DNA of 64,000 nt from CAVSCR01 sp963726575 (GCA_963726575.1 CAVSCR010000006.1:1-64000), one strand, 5' to 3'. Counted from the stretch's first letter, positions 25,913-35,059 are shown. A program made the numbers and translations. Notes: generated from the sequence alone by a model not told the origin.

Positions 25913-27427
25913 ATGCGCTCTGCAACGAAGCCGGTCGATGTCCGGACCGTCGGATCGATCCCCCGATCGGTCGATGTCGTGGTGGTGGGCTGGTACTCCG
26001 ACCAGCCAGGCGGCCCCGGCGTCGACGAAGTCCGCGGCCTCGGCATCGACATCGGCTTGGCGGTCGCTGCCCTGCCGGCGTTCCGAGGAGCCCTCGACGA
26101 CGCGCCGGTCGTCCGGCCGCCGTCGACCGTCGGGCAACCGACGTGCGTCGTCGTCGGACTCGGACGAAGCAGCTCGCTTGATCCGGCAAGGGTGCGCGAC
26201 GCCGCGCAGCGAGCCGCCACGGCCTGCCGCGGACGCGCCCGGGTGTGCCTCGCCCTCGCTCTCGGGGTCGCTGCACCGACCCTCTGCGCAGCGGCCGCCG
26301 CTGAGGGCTTCCTCCTCGGGTGCTACGCAGCCCCACGGCGCAGCAGCCGACCCGACACCATCGGCCCGTGGCCGAGCGCGGTGACCGTGCTCGTGCCCCC
26401 GTCGGATGCACGCCGAACGGCCCTCACGCGGGAGGTGGCCTACGCCACCGTGGCGGCCGAGCAGGCGAACTGGGTGCGTGCCTTGGTCGACACTCCCGCC
26501 GGCGACCTGTCTCCCGCGCGCCTGGCAGACGAGATCACGACAGCGGCCGCGGGGTCCGGGGCACGGTGCCGCGTCTGGTCGGCGGCCACGATCCGTCAGC
26601 GCGGGTTCGGCGCCCTGTTGGCGGTCGGCCAGGCCAGCCGGCGGCCGCCACAGGTGGTCGAGCTCTCCCTGGGGCCGACGACGCGTTGGGCACTCGGGCT
26701 GGTCGGCAAGGGGGTGACGTTCGACTCCGGCGGTCTGAATCTCAAGCGCGATCCCGACGAGATCGTGTGGATGAAGTCGGACATGGCGGGGGCGGCGGCG
26801 TGCGCCGGTGCCGTGATCGGCGCGGCCCGCCTGGGGTTGGCGACGCCGGTGCGGGCTGTCCTGCCCTTGGTGGAGAACCTGCCAGGGGGTGACGCCGTAC
26901 GTCCGGGCGACGTGGTCACTCACCCCGACGGGGCCACGACCGAGATCACCGACACCGACTCCGAAGGACGATTGATCCTGGCTGACGCGTTGTCCTACCT
27001 CGCGTCCAAGGACGTGTCAGGAATCGTCGACGTCGCCACGCTCACCGACGCCGCCGGGTTCGGACCTGCTCTGTGGGCTGCCGCGTCGTCCGACGACGAC
27101 CTGTGTGCCGAAGTGCTCACCGCCGGCGAGCGGGCCGGCGAGCCAGGATGGCGGATCCCGCTGGTCGCCGAGTACGCGCAACTGCTGCAGTCGCCCGTGG
27201 CCGATTCCGTCAACGCCGCCGCTGGCACCCCCGACACGACGGTTCTGGCTGCCACGTACCTGCGGCAGTTCGTCGCCGACGTCCCGTGGGTCCACATCGA
27301 CAACGGGTCGACCGCCTACCTGGAACGGCCGTGGTCGGCCTGGCCCGGGGGTGCCACGGGCTCCCCCGTGCGCACCCTGCTGCAACTGCTGCGCCATCGC
27401 GCTGGCCAGGCGGACGCTCCCCGCTAG
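25913..27427 (+). CDS. M17 leucyl aminopeptidase family protein
   Basis: A 504-aa cytosolic metallopeptidase. The N-terminal macro-like domain is about 180 residues. The catalytic domain carries GKGVTFDSGGLNLK, MKSDMAGAAA and DTDSEGRLILADAL; the last corresponds to the NTDAEGRL signature with Asn to Asp and Ala to Ser changes. The two-metal ligands (Lys, Asp, Asp, Asp, Glu) appear present. It starts 2 nt after the binding-protein gene, so imported peptides are probably trimmed here. The deviant signature suggests an unusual substrate. Confidence 0.88.
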   Translation: MRSATKPVDVRTVGSIPRSVDVVVVGWYSDQPGGPGVDEVRGLGIDIGLAVAALPAFRGALDDAPVVRPPSTVGQPTCVVVGLGRSSSLDPARVRDAAQRAATACRGRARVCLALALGVAAPTLCAAAAAEGFLLGCYAAPRRSSRPDTIGPWPSAVTVLVPPSDARRTALTREVAYATVAAEQANWVRALVDTPAGDLSPARLADEITTAAAGSGARCRVWSAATIRQRGFGALLAVGQASRRPPQVVELSLGPTTRWALGLVGKGVTFDSGGLNLKRDPDEIVWMKSDMAGAAACAGAVIGAARLGLATPVRAVLPLVENLPGGDAVRPGDVVTHPDGATTEITDTDSEGRLILADALSYLASKDVSGIVDVATLTDAAGFGPALWAAASSDDDLCAEVLTAGERAGEPGWRIPLVAEYAQLLQSPVADSVNAAAGTPDTTVLAATYLRQFVADVPWVHIDNGSTAYLERPWSAWPGGATGSPVRTLLQLLRHRAGQADAPR

Positions 27428-27432
27428 TCTGT

Positions 27433-27441
27433 ATACACAGT
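27433..27441 (+). promoter_or_regulatory. Candidate GntR operator, ATACACAGT copy 2
   Basis: ATACACAGT lies inside the near-palindrome CTGTATACACAG (27429-27440) in the 56-bp gap before the aminotransferase gene. It matches the copy at 23339. Its position suggests a second promoter inside the rightward gene set, controlled with the transporter. Confidence 0.45.
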
Positions 27442-27483
27442 ATGTAAAGAGGACACACCCTCTTGCTCGCCCCGGAGGACGCG

Positions 27484-28839
27484 ATGGACTTCGCCGATCG
27501 GTACGCCCGACGATCGCCGACCTCGGCTCAACTGTTCCAGCGCGCCAGCCGCACGATCCCGGCGGGCGCCGGCAGCAGCGCGCGCACCGTCGGGTTCGGC
27601 TGGTCCCCCTACCCGCCATTCATGCGGCAAGGCACCGGCTCTCGGCTGACCGACGTGGACGGGAACGAGTACGTCGACTACCTGCTCGGTCTGGGACCGA
27701 TGATCCTCGGCCACCGGCATCCGGTCGTGACGAAGGCGGTGGCCGACGCGATCACCGACCTGGGTACCTGCTTCGGCACTCCCTACGAGCTCGAGGTGGA
27801 GGCGGCGGAGAAGGTCGTGGCGGCGGTCCCCGGGATCGAGCAGGTCAGGTTCACGAACTCCGGCAGCGAGGCCGTCGGCTCGGCCGTGCGCCTGGCCCGC
27901 GCCCACACCGGCCGGCGGCTGCTGGTGCGCTTCGAAGGGCACTACCACGGCTGGCAGGACACCGTGTACTGGAGCAACCACGTGGACCCAGCCCTCGCCG
28001 GGCCGGCGCGTCATCCACGACCGGTCGCCGCAGGGCCAGGGGTGCCGGCCGAGCTGGCGGATACCCTCGTCGTGCTCACCTGGAACGACCCCGACAGCTT
28101 CGTGGAGCTGATGGAACAGCGGGGAGACGAGGTGGCCGCGGTCATCACCGAGGCGGCGGTCTTCAACACCGGCTGCATCCTGCCCGAGCCCGGCTATCTC
28201 GATCTGTTGCGCAGCGAGACCCGCAAGCACGGCGCGCTGCTCATCTTCGACGAGGTGATCACCGGATTTCGCTTCTGCCGTGGTGGGGCGCAGGAGTGGT
28301 TCGGCGTGACCCCCGACCTGACGACGCTCGCCAAGGGTCTTGGCGGCGGCTTCCCGGTCGCTGCGATCGGAGGCTCGTTGGAGGCGATGAGCCTGATCGC
28401 CGAAGGTCGCTACTCACACTCGGGCACCTACAACGCCAACGTCGTGCAGTGCGCAGCCGTCAGCGCCACGATGGACGTGCTGGCCGAGCCTGGGCTGTAC
28501 GAACGGCAACGGGACATCGGTCACCGCCTCGCCGACGGCTTGCGGACGTTGGCGATCGACCACGACATCCCAGCCGCGGTCGAGGGACTCGGAACGGTGT
28601 TCCAGCTGTGGTTCTCGGACGCGCCGATCCGGAACTGGCGGGATGCGCAGGCTCACGCCGACGAGGCACGCTTCACGCGGTGGTGGCAGGAGATGTTGTT
28701 GCGTGGCGTGCTCTTCCACCCCCTCCAGTTCGAGAACCTGTTCGTGTCGTTGGTCCACACCGACAACGACGTGGACCTGACCCTGGCCGCAGCCGCCGAG
28801 GCGTTCGACGTGCTCGCCCGTGAACGCGTCGCGAGCTGA
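27484..28839 (+). CDS. Class III PLP-dependent aminotransferase (glutamate-1-semialdehyde mutase-like)
   Basis: A 451-aa fold-type I enzyme. Signatures are GLGPMILGHRHP, FTNSGSEAVGSAVRLARA, EGHYHGWQD, FDEVITGFR and TTLAKGLGGGFPVAAIGG, where the Lys is the PLP-binding residue. It resembles the GSAM branch of class III, used in secondary metabolism and amino-sugar or beta-amino acid catabolism as well as haem synthesis. The catabolic setting argues against a haem role. ATG 27484 has GGAGG at 27474-27478. It probably transaminates an amine released from the imported compound. Confidence 0.85.
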   Translation: MDFADRYARRSPTSAQLFQRASRTIPAGAGSSARTVGFGWSPYPPFMRQGTGSRLTDVDGNEYVDYLLGLGPMILGHRHPVVTKAVADAITDLGTCFGTPYELEVEAAEKVVAAVPGIEQVRFTNSGSEAVGSAVRLARAHTGRRLLVRFEGHYHGWQDTVYWSNHVDPALAGPARHPRPVAAGPGVPAELADTLVVLTWNDPDSFVELMEQRGDEVAAVITEAAVFNTGCILPEPGYLDLLRSETRKHGALLIFDEVITGFRFCRGGAQEWFGVTPDLTTLAKGLGGGFPVAAIGGSLEAMSLIAEGRYSHSGTYNANVVQCAAVSATMDVLAEPGLYERQRDIGHRLADGLRTLAIDHDIPAAVEGLGTVFQLWFSDAPIRNWRDAQAHADEARFTRWWQEMLLRGVLFHPLQFENLFVSLVHTDNDVDLTLAAAAEAFDVLARERVAS

Positions 28840-28849
28840 GTCGCAGCCC

Positions 28850-30325
28850 ATGACGCCCGACGTCAACCCACCTGAAGTCCACGTCGGGCTGGACCTCGGG
28901 ACGTCCGGGCTCAAGGGGGTGGCGATCGATGCGGCCGGGCGCATCGTCGCGCGCGCCAGATCCGAGTACCCCACGAGCCGGCCCGAGCCCGGGGCCGCAG
29001 AGCAGGATCCGGCGGACTGGCAGCGAGCTCTCCAGCAGGTGGTTCACGACCTGCTGCACCACGTGCCGGCATCGCGCTGGGCCGCGGTCGGGCTGAGCGG
29101 GATGATCCCAACGCTTGTGACCGCCGACGCCGACGGTGCAGCGACCGGTCCTGCCATCACGTGGGAGGACGCCCGAGCCGAAGCGGAGGCCGCTGCGCTG
29201 CGGGTGGCTTTCGGTGCCGACGACCTGTACCGGACTACTGGGCAGTGGCTCGACGGTCGGTACCTCCTGCCCATGGCGATTCGATTGCGGCGGATCGGCG
29301 AGCTGCCACGAACCGCCACCTGGCTGTTCGGCGCCAAGGACTTCGTCTTCACGTGGCTGACCGGTGCCTTCCGCACCGACCCGAGCACCGCCACCGGCTT
29401 CGGCGCTTACGACGTGCACCAGGGAGGTTGGCGCGACGACGTGGTGAGCCAGGCCGCCGCGCTCGCCGGTGGCGACCTCCCCCGCCTTCCGGAGGTCGTC
29501 GCGACGACGACGCCGAGACCGATCCGACCCGACCTCGCGGAGGATCTCGGGCTGCGCCGCGGACTGCCGGTGACGATCGGTGCGGCGGACTCGGTATGCG
29601 GCGCACTCGGGCTGGGACTGCGCGATGCCGGCGACGTCGCCTACCTGGCCGGCAGCAGCTCGATCATCCTCGGGATCAGCGCAGAAGTTGCGCTCGACCC
29701 ACGGCACCGTTTCCTGGTGACCCCACTGGCTACGCCCGGGTTCGGACTAGAGATGGACTTGTTGGCCACGGGCTCGGCGTTCGCCTGGTGCCGCGACGTC
29801 CTGGGCCTGAGCGACATCGCGCAGGTGTCGGCCCTGCTGCAGTCGTCCGATGCCGGCACGCCAGGGTTACCGACGTTCGCCCCCTACCTCGCCCCTGGGG
29901 AGCAAGGGGCTCTGTGGGACCCCACAGTGACGGGTTCGCTCCGTGGGCTGTCACTGGCCCACGGCCCTGCCGACATCGTCAGAGCCCTGGCCTCCGGCAT
30001 CGTCGTCGAGAGCGCTCGCTGCCTCGACGTGCTGGCCCAGACCCTGCCGCTGCGGCAGATCCACCTCAGCGGCAACTCCGCACCCGATCCGTTCCCACAG
30101 GACCTTGCCGACGCCACCGGGCACGAGGTGGTGGTGCACTCCGGTGCCGGTTGGCACTCCGCCGTTGGCGCCGCGCTCGCCTCGCGGGAAGGCGAGGCGG
30201 CCGGGCCGGATCCAGGGGACCTCATCGTGCGCACCCCCGACCCCGCACGCGACCTCGTGTGGCGACGCCTGCGTCGAGAACAGGACCGACTGCCGGACGT
30301 GTCGGCTCACGGACTGCTGGGTTAG
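28850..30325 (+). CDS. FGGY-family carbohydrate kinase
   Basis: A 491-aa kinase of the xylulokinase/glycerol kinase fold. The N-terminal phosphate-binding motif is VGLDLGTSGLKGVAID. GAADSVCGALGLGLRDAGDVAYLAGSSS and the C-terminal HLSGNSAPDPFPQDLADATGHEV form the second ATPase half. The sugar or polyol is unknown. ATG 28850 is preferred; GTG 28820, which overlaps the aminotransferase stop, is possible. Finding a polyol kinase beside peptide uptake suggests the imported molecule contains an alcohol or sugar moiety. Confidence 0.82.
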   Translation: MTPDVNPPEVHVGLDLGTSGLKGVAIDAAGRIVARARSEYPTSRPEPGAAEQDPADWQRALQQVVHDLLHHVPASRWAAVGLSGMIPTLVTADADGAATGPAITWEDARAEAEAAALRVAFGADDLYRTTGQWLDGRYLLPMAIRLRRIGELPRTATWLFGAKDFVFTWLTGAFRTDPSTATGFGAYDVHQGGWRDDVVSQAAALAGGDLPRLPEVVATTTPRPIRPDLAEDLGLRRGLPVTIGAADSVCGALGLGLRDAGDVAYLAGSSSIILGISAEVALDPRHRFLVTPLATPGFGLEMDLLATGSAFAWCRDVLGLSDIAQVSALLQSSDAGTPGLPTFAPYLAPGEQGALWDPTVTGSLRGLSLAHGPADIVRALASGIVVESARCLDVLAQTLPLRQIHLSGNSAPDPFPQDLADATGHEVVVHSGAGWHSAVGAALASREGEAAGPDPGDLIVRTPDPARDLVWRRLRREQDRLPDVSAHGLLG

Positions 30326-30375
30326 TCTCGCGCAGAGGTCACTTGCCGGCGTCTCGGCATCGAATCGAGGTTCCC

Positions 30376-30903
30376 GTGGCAGCACCGTCTCCCCCCACCG
30401 AAGCCGAGCTGGTCGAGCTCGAAGCCCGACGGGCGCAGTTGCGCGACAAGTACCTTCACCCGCCGCAGGACCGGCCGAGCACCCCAGGACGAGGGATCCA
30501 TCACGCGGCGCTCATCTGCTCCGACGTGGAGGCGACCATCGCGTTCTACCAGGATCTGCTGGGCTTCCCCCTGGTAGAGCTGGTCGAGAACCGCGACTAC
30601 GCGGGGTCTTCGCACTTCTTCTTCGACCTCGGCAACCAGACGCTCCTGGGCTTCTTCGACTTCCCTGGGCTCGGGCTCGACCCGGGGGTGGAGTCGATCG
30701 GGAGCGTGCAGCACATCGCGATCTCGGCGCCGCGCGACCGCTGGGAGGAGGTGCAGCGACGCCTCGACGCCGCTGGCGTCGAGTACGCGGGGCCGAATCT
30801 CGGCATCCCGGAGTCGATGTACTTCAAGGACCCCGACGGCATCCAGATCGAGCTGCTCAGCGATCCGTTGATGTACTTCGCCGGACGTCAGTTGGACGAG
30901 TGA
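30376..30903 (+). CDS. VOC-family (glyoxalase/dioxygenase-like) metalloprotein
   Basis: A 175-aa protein with a vicinal-oxygen-chelate fold. RGIHHAALICSDVEATIAFYQDLLGFPLVE gives the first His ligand, VQHIAISAPRDRWEEVQRRL the second, and YFKDPDGIQIELLSDP contributes the Glu. GTG 30376 follows a GAGG. The upstream frame is open for a further 400 codons but is a shadow of the kinase gene. VOC proteins act as isomerases, dioxygenases or lyases. Here it probably performs a ring- or C-C-cleaving step with the neighbouring LLM protein. Confidence 0.82.
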   Translation: MAAPSPPTEAELVELEARRAQLRDKYLHPPQDRPSTPGRGIHHAALICSDVEATIAFYQDLLGFPLVELVENRDYAGSSHFFFDLGNQTLLGFFDFPGLGLDPGVESIGSVQHIAISAPRDRWEEVQRRLDAAGVEYAGPNLGIPESMYFKDPDGIQIELLSDPLMYFAGRQLDE

Positions 30904-30910
30904 GTCACAG

Positions 30911-31819
30911 GTGATGCTCGGAGTCGGTCTCCCGGTCTCGGGAGCCTGGGCGACGCCGGACAACCTCGCCGAGATCGCGCAGCACGCCGAGCGCCTCGGC
31001 TACTCCTCCGCCTGGGCATTCCAACGCCTGCTGCACCCGGTGGAGGAGGAGTGGGGCCAGGCCTACCACGCCGTCCTCGACCCGATCACCGCTCTGGCGT
31101 TCGTCGCCGGTCGCACGTCGCAGATCCGGCTCGGCCTGGCCGTGGTGAATCTGCCGTTCTACTCACCGATCGTCTTGTCGAAGGCGCTGACGACGCTCGA
31201 CATCGTCAGCAAGGGACGGCTCGACGTCGGGCTCGGCCTTGGCTGGTCGGCGGAGGAGTTCGAAGCGACCGGGACGTCGCCGGCTCGCCGCGGTGCGCGC
31301 GGCGAGGAGTTCATCGCGTGCCTGAAGACGATCTGGACGCAGCCTGAGGTCGAGTTCAGCGGCGAGTTCTACCGCATCCCGCGCAGCCGGGTGTCGCCCA
31401 AGCCGGTGCAGCAGCCTCACCCCCCGCTGCTGATGGGGGGGATGGCCGAGGTCGCGCTGCGCCGCATCGGGCGCATCGCGGACGGGTGGATCAGTAGCAG
31501 TCGGGCCGACCTTGCCAACATCAGCGCCTCGATCGAGGTGGTCGAGCTGGCCGCCAAGGAGGCCGGGCGCGATGGCGACCGGCTCCGGTTCATCGTGCGC
31601 GGCGCCACGCGGCTCGGCGATGAGATGGATGAGACGCGGGCTCCGCTGCAGGGATCGGCGGATCAGATCCGGGCGGACCTGAAGCGGCTGGCCGACCAAG
31701 GAGTCACCGAGACCTTCCTGGACCTGAACTGGGACCCGCAGACCGTGGCTGACGACGTCGACGCAGCCGTGGCCATGAGCAATGCACGTCGAGTTCTCGA
31801 CGAGTTCGCCCCCCACTGA
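30911..31819 (+). CDS. LLM-class F420-dependent oxidoreductase
   Basis: A 302-aa luciferase-like TIM barrel. The N-terminal GVGLPVSGAWATPDNLAEIAQHAERLGYSSAW is characteristic, followed by GLAVVNLPFYSPIVLSKALTTLDIVSKGRLDVGLGLGW. This is typical of actinobacterial F420-dependent enzymes. It probably uses F420H2 or FMNH2 for a redox step on the island's substrate. GTG 30911 or ATG 30914 is the start, 7-10 nt after the VOC gene stop, so the two are cotranscribed. Confidence 0.85.
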   Translation: MMLGVGLPVSGAWATPDNLAEIAQHAERLGYSSAWAFQRLLHPVEEEWGQAYHAVLDPITALAFVAGRTSQIRLGLAVVNLPFYSPIVLSKALTTLDIVSKGRLDVGLGLGWSAEEFEATGTSPARRGARGEEFIACLKTIWTQPEVEFSGEFYRIPRSRVSPKPVQQPHPPLLMGGMAEVALRRIGRIADGWISSSRADLANISASIEVVELAAKEAGRDGDRLRFIVRGATRLGDEMDETRAPLQGSADQIRADLKRLADQGVTETFLDLNWDPQTVADDVDAAVAMSNARRVLDEFAPH

Positions 31820-31870
31820 GTCACCGACCACCGGCCCCGGCTGGGTCGGTCCAGACGAGAGGTGCCTGCC

Positions 31871-32686
31871 ATGAGCGAGTGGAATGCCATGACCTACGAG
31901 GGCAAGGACACGATCCTGCGGGTCGTCCGCGACGAGGCCGAGCGCTTCTTCGCCCTGGCCCAGCGTCCGGATCTGTGGGAGGCGCCGACCCCGTGTGATG
32001 GCTGGGCCGCGCGCGACCTGGTGGCCCACATCGTCGACACCACCGAGGGCTACTTCAAGGCGTTCGATGCGGCGCGGGGCGAGGGCGAGGTTCCCGAGCC
32101 CTGGGGCCTCGCGGTGATGGGCGAGAAGGTCGACGAAGTGACGAGGACGTTCCGCGGGATCCCTCAGGACGAGCTGCTCAAGCGGCTGCGGGACGACTTC
32201 GAACGGATGCAGGACATCTTGAAGCCGATCGGTCCGGACGACTGGACCGGCTACATGGTGACCCACCCCTACATGGGGCCGGTGCCGGCGTTCTTCTATG
32301 CGGCCGGGCAGCTCATGGACTACGGCGTGCACTCCTGGGACATCCGTCAGGCCACCGGAGACGCCCACGGCCTCTCCGGCGATGCCGCCGACCTGCTCGT
32401 CCCGTTCATGTTCGCGATCTGGCAAGGGACGGTCCGCGCCGAGGCTGTGTCCGAGCCGTTCACGATCGGGATCCGCGTCACCGGACGAAACGCTGGCGAC
32501 TTCCGGGTCACGGTCGGCCCGGACGGACTCACGTACGAGCCGGGCGAGATCGAGAGCCTGCCCGCCTACATCGAGTTCGACGCCGGCAGCCTCGTGCTGA
32601 CCGCGTTCGGGCGCAGTAACTCCGGAACGGTCAGGGGCGACGCCGAGCTCGCCGAGAAGTACCTGAACCTGTTCTTCCGGATCTAG
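31871..32686 (+). CDS. Mycothiol-dependent maleylpyruvate isomerase-like (MDMPI/DinB) protein
   Basis: A 271-aa protein of the DinB-like metal-binding fold. TPCDGWAARDLVAHIVDTTEGYF matches the TIGR03086/MDMPI N-terminal helix with its first His ligand, and the later HSWDIRQATG gives the second His region. Family members use mycothiol or act as metal-dependent thiol transferases. ATG 31871 has a GAGAGG site. It may belong to the end of the preceding gene set, although a 51-bp gap could hold its own promoter. Confidence 0.78.
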   Translation: MSEWNAMTYEGKDTILRVVRDEAERFFALAQRPDLWEAPTPCDGWAARDLVAHIVDTTEGYFKAFDAARGEGEVPEPWGLAVMGEKVDEVTRTFRGIPQDELLKRLRDDFERMQDILKPIGPDDWTGYMVTHPYMGPVPAFFYAAGQLMDYGVHSWDIRQATGDAHGLSGDAADLLVPFMFAIWQGTVRAEAVSEPFTIGIRVTGRNAGDFRVTVGPDGLTYEPGEIESLPAYIEFDAGSLVLTAFGRSNSGTVRGDAELAEKYLNLFFRI

Positions 32687-32705
32687 ATTCAACCCAGCCC
32701 GCTCA

Positions 32706-33497
32706 TCAGGCAGGTGGCGGCTCATAGTCGGTCGCATGCTCGACGTCCGCGTACAGGTCGAGCCCGATCGGCCGCCGCATCTCCTCAGCCAGATGTCCCA
32801 GCAGGCCAGCGGTACGGGCGAGCAGGGCGAACCCCCGCAGGATCTCGGGAGCGAAGCCGAGATCGCACAACGCCGCCCCGCACGCCCCGGCGCCGTTCAA
32901 CGGCAGCGTGCGCCCCAGCACCTTCGGATGCACCCGGCCGATCGCTGCATAGAGGCGCAGGTGCGATCCGAGCAGGCCCTCCTCGTCTGCCACCTGGAAC
33001 AACACCGGGGTCCGCGGGTCACCTGACTTGTGCAACGTGTGGCCGAGCCCGGGTACGTAGCGTCCGGTTGCCTGCTGCTCGATGACGGCGTCTCGAGCCA
33101 GCGCGTCCCACCCGTCGTCCGTGGTGGGCAGCGGTCCCTGGGCCTGGCCCTGCTCCAGAGCGTGCGCGAGGAATCGACCGGTGTCCTCGGTGACGCCCAG
33201 GAAGCGTGAGCCACCGCCGAGCAGCCCGGCAGCAAGAGCGCCCTGCACCGACTCCGGTGCGCCGGTCAAGGTCAGTCGGGCAGCCAGCACCGTCGGGGTC
33301 AACCCGTGGTCGGCCAGCGCGACCAGCACCGTCTCGAACAGCCGTCGTTCACCGCGAGTGGGGCGGCGCAGCGCCACCAGCCAGAACGCGAGCTCACCGA
33401 AGCCCACCTGGCCCATCAGATCGGTGGCGAGATCGTGCCCGAGCACCTGGATGCTCGACTCGTCGGCGGCGCCGATCGAGGTGGGGTAGCGCGTCAT
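32706..33497 (-). CDS. Citryl-CoA lyase / citrate synthase family protein
   Basis: A 263-aa member of the citrate synthase superfamily, shorter than true citrate synthases (about 400 aa). The catalytic His sits in RYVPGLGHTLHKSGDPRTPVLF, with AIGRVHPK and NGAGACGAALCDLGF downstream. Such short proteins are usually lyases that split a 3-hydroxy-3-carboxyacyl-CoA. Its start overlaps the upstream CoA-ligase stop (ATGA, 33494-33497), so ligase and lyase probably act in sequence. Confidence 0.8.
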   Translation of the reverse strand: MTRYPTSIGAADESSIQVLGHDLATDLMGQVGFGELAFWLVALRRPTRGERRLFETVLVALADHGLTPTVLAARLTLTGAPESVQGALAAGLLGGGSRFLGVTEDTGRFLAHALEQGQAQGPLPTTDDGWDALARDAVIEQQATGRYVPGLGHTLHKSGDPRTPVLFQVADEEGLLGSHLRLYAAIGRVHPKVLGRTLPLNGAGACGAALCDLGFAPEILRGFALLARTAGLLGHLAEEMRRPIGLDLYADVEHATDYEPPPA

Positions 33498-35059
33498 GGT
33501 GCGTCCTCCGGCTGGGCGAGTGGTACGGCCTCGGTGTCGTACTCCCCCGGCGGATGTCCGGTGGGCAGCTGATGCTTGGCCACGCGCGCCGTCGGCGTGC
33601 GGGGCAGGGCGGCAACAGCCTGCCAGTAGCGAGGCACCTTGAACGACGAGATCTGGGTCGCCGTGAACGCCTGTAGCCGCGCGAAGTCGAGGTGGCGACC
33701 GGGTCGGGCCACCACGAACGCCTTGATCTCGTCCTCGGTCAGCTCCGAAGGCACCCCGACGACGGCGACCTCGAGGACGTCTGGGTGTGCGGCGATCGCG
33801 TCTTCGACCTCGGCCGGCGACAGGTTCAGGCCACGACGCCGAAGCACCTCCTTCTTACGTGCAACGAACGTGTAGGTGTCGTCGGCGTTCGCGGTGACCA
33901 GGTCACCGGTGTGCAGCCAGCCGTCCACGACCGTCGCAGCCGTCGCATCCGGCATCTGCCAGTAGCCCGGCGTCACCGCCGGGTTGCGCAGGAGCAGCTC
34001 GCCGGTACCGCCCTTCCCGACGTCGCGTCCCTCGTCGTCGATCACCCGACCCTCGTTCACCTCGCCCAGCGACGGGTGCTGCCGGATGGACCCGAGCGTG
34101 GCGAACGGGCGGGTTCCGTGGCGCCAGATCAACCCGTAGGGCGATTCCGAGAGCGCGTACCCGCAGACGATGCGCAGCCCGAAGCGGCGTTCGAAGGCCT
34201 CCTGCCACTCGCGCGTGGGCGACGGCCCGGTGTAACACAACCGCAGTGGGTTGTCGGCGTCGTCGGGGCGTTCGGGCTGCCGACTCAAGATCTCGAGCAT
34301 GGCGCCGATCGCATTGAACTCCGTGGCGCCGTGCCTTCGGGCGGCGTCGAGGAAGCCGCTCGCCGAGAACCGCGGCAGCAGAACGAGCCCGGCACCGCAC
34401 GCCAGCGAGCCGAGTGCGGAGTAGGCGGGCGCGTTGATGTGGAACAGCGGCAGGGATGTCATGAGGCGGTCGGATTCGCCCAGCTCCATCCAATACGGGA
34501 ATCCCTCACCGGCCATGGCGTACGCACGCTGCGTCTGCATCACCAGCTTGGAGCGTCCGGTGGTGCCCGAGGTCGGGATCAACACGACCACGTCGTCCGC
34601 ATCGACGTTGCTCCGGGGGAAGTGTGCGGCCCTGGCCGCGGGTGCTCGCCAGTCGCCCACCAGCGCAGCGACGTCCAGCATGCCGAGCTCGGCCTGCTCG
34701 GCAGCTCCGGCTTGTGTGACCAGGTCCGCGGTCTGTTCATCGCAGATCAGCAGGCGCGGCTGCACCTGGCCGACCAGACCGGACAGCTCCGCCGGTTTGG
34801 CGGACGGATCGGTCGGCACGCAGATGGCGCCAAGGGCCGCCAGTGCCAGCCAGGAGAACAGGTACGGAGGCGTCGTGCGGGTGGTGACCACCACCAGGTC
34901 GCCGCGCCGGACGCCGGCGTCGACGAGCCGTTCGACGACCAGCGTGACATGGCCAGCCGCGTCGCCGAACGTGGCGGCGCCGTCGTCGGTGCGCAACCAG
35001 ACGCCGCCGGGGCTGCGCTCGGCGGCGTCGAACAGCAAAGCCGGAATCGTGTCTGCCAC
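33494..35059 (-). CDS. AMP-dependent acyl-CoA synthetase/ligase
   Basis: A 521-aa ANL-family enzyme that activates a carboxylic acid as an acyl-adenylate, then forms the CoA thioester. The P-loop-like motif is IPTSGTTGRSKLVMQT, followed by GYALSESPYGL, WLHTGDLV and KEVLRRRGLNLSPAEVEDAI. The C-terminal catalytic Lys region is RTPTARVAKHQL. GTG 35059 follows GGAAGG at a normal distance; GTG 35065 overlaps that ribosome site. The gene is first in a two-gene operon with the citryl-CoA-lyase-like protein. Confidence 0.88.
   Translation of the reverse strand: MADTIPALLFDAAERSPGGVWLRTDDGAATFGDAAGHVTLVVERLVDAGVRRGDLVVVTTRTTPPYLFSWLALAALGAICVPTDPSAKPAELSGLVGQVQPRLLICDEQTADLVTQAGAAEQAELGMLDVAALVGDWRAPAARAAHFPRSNVDADDVVVLIPTSGTTGRSKLVMQTQRAYAMAGEGFPYWMELGESDRLMTSLPLFHINAPAYSALGSLACGAGLVLLPRFSASGFLDAARRHGATEFNAIGAMLEILSRQPERPDDADNPLRLCYTGPSPTREWQEAFERRFGLRIVCGYALSESPYGLIWRHGTRPFATLGSIRQHPSLGEVNEGRVIDDEGRDVGKGGTGELLLRNPAVTPGYWQMPDATAATVVDGWLHTGDLVTANADDTYTFVARKKEVLRRRGLNLSPAEVEDAIAAHPDVLEVAVVGVPSELTEDEIKAFVVARPGRHLDFARLQAFTATQISSFKVPRYWQAVAALPRTPTARVAKHQLPTGHPPGEYDTEAVPLAQPEDAP

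Noticed and set aside
24232..27484. CRISPR array or insertion sequence in the peptide island
   Set aside because: No regularly spaced repeats, terminal inverted repeats or transposase frames were found here or elsewhere in the window.
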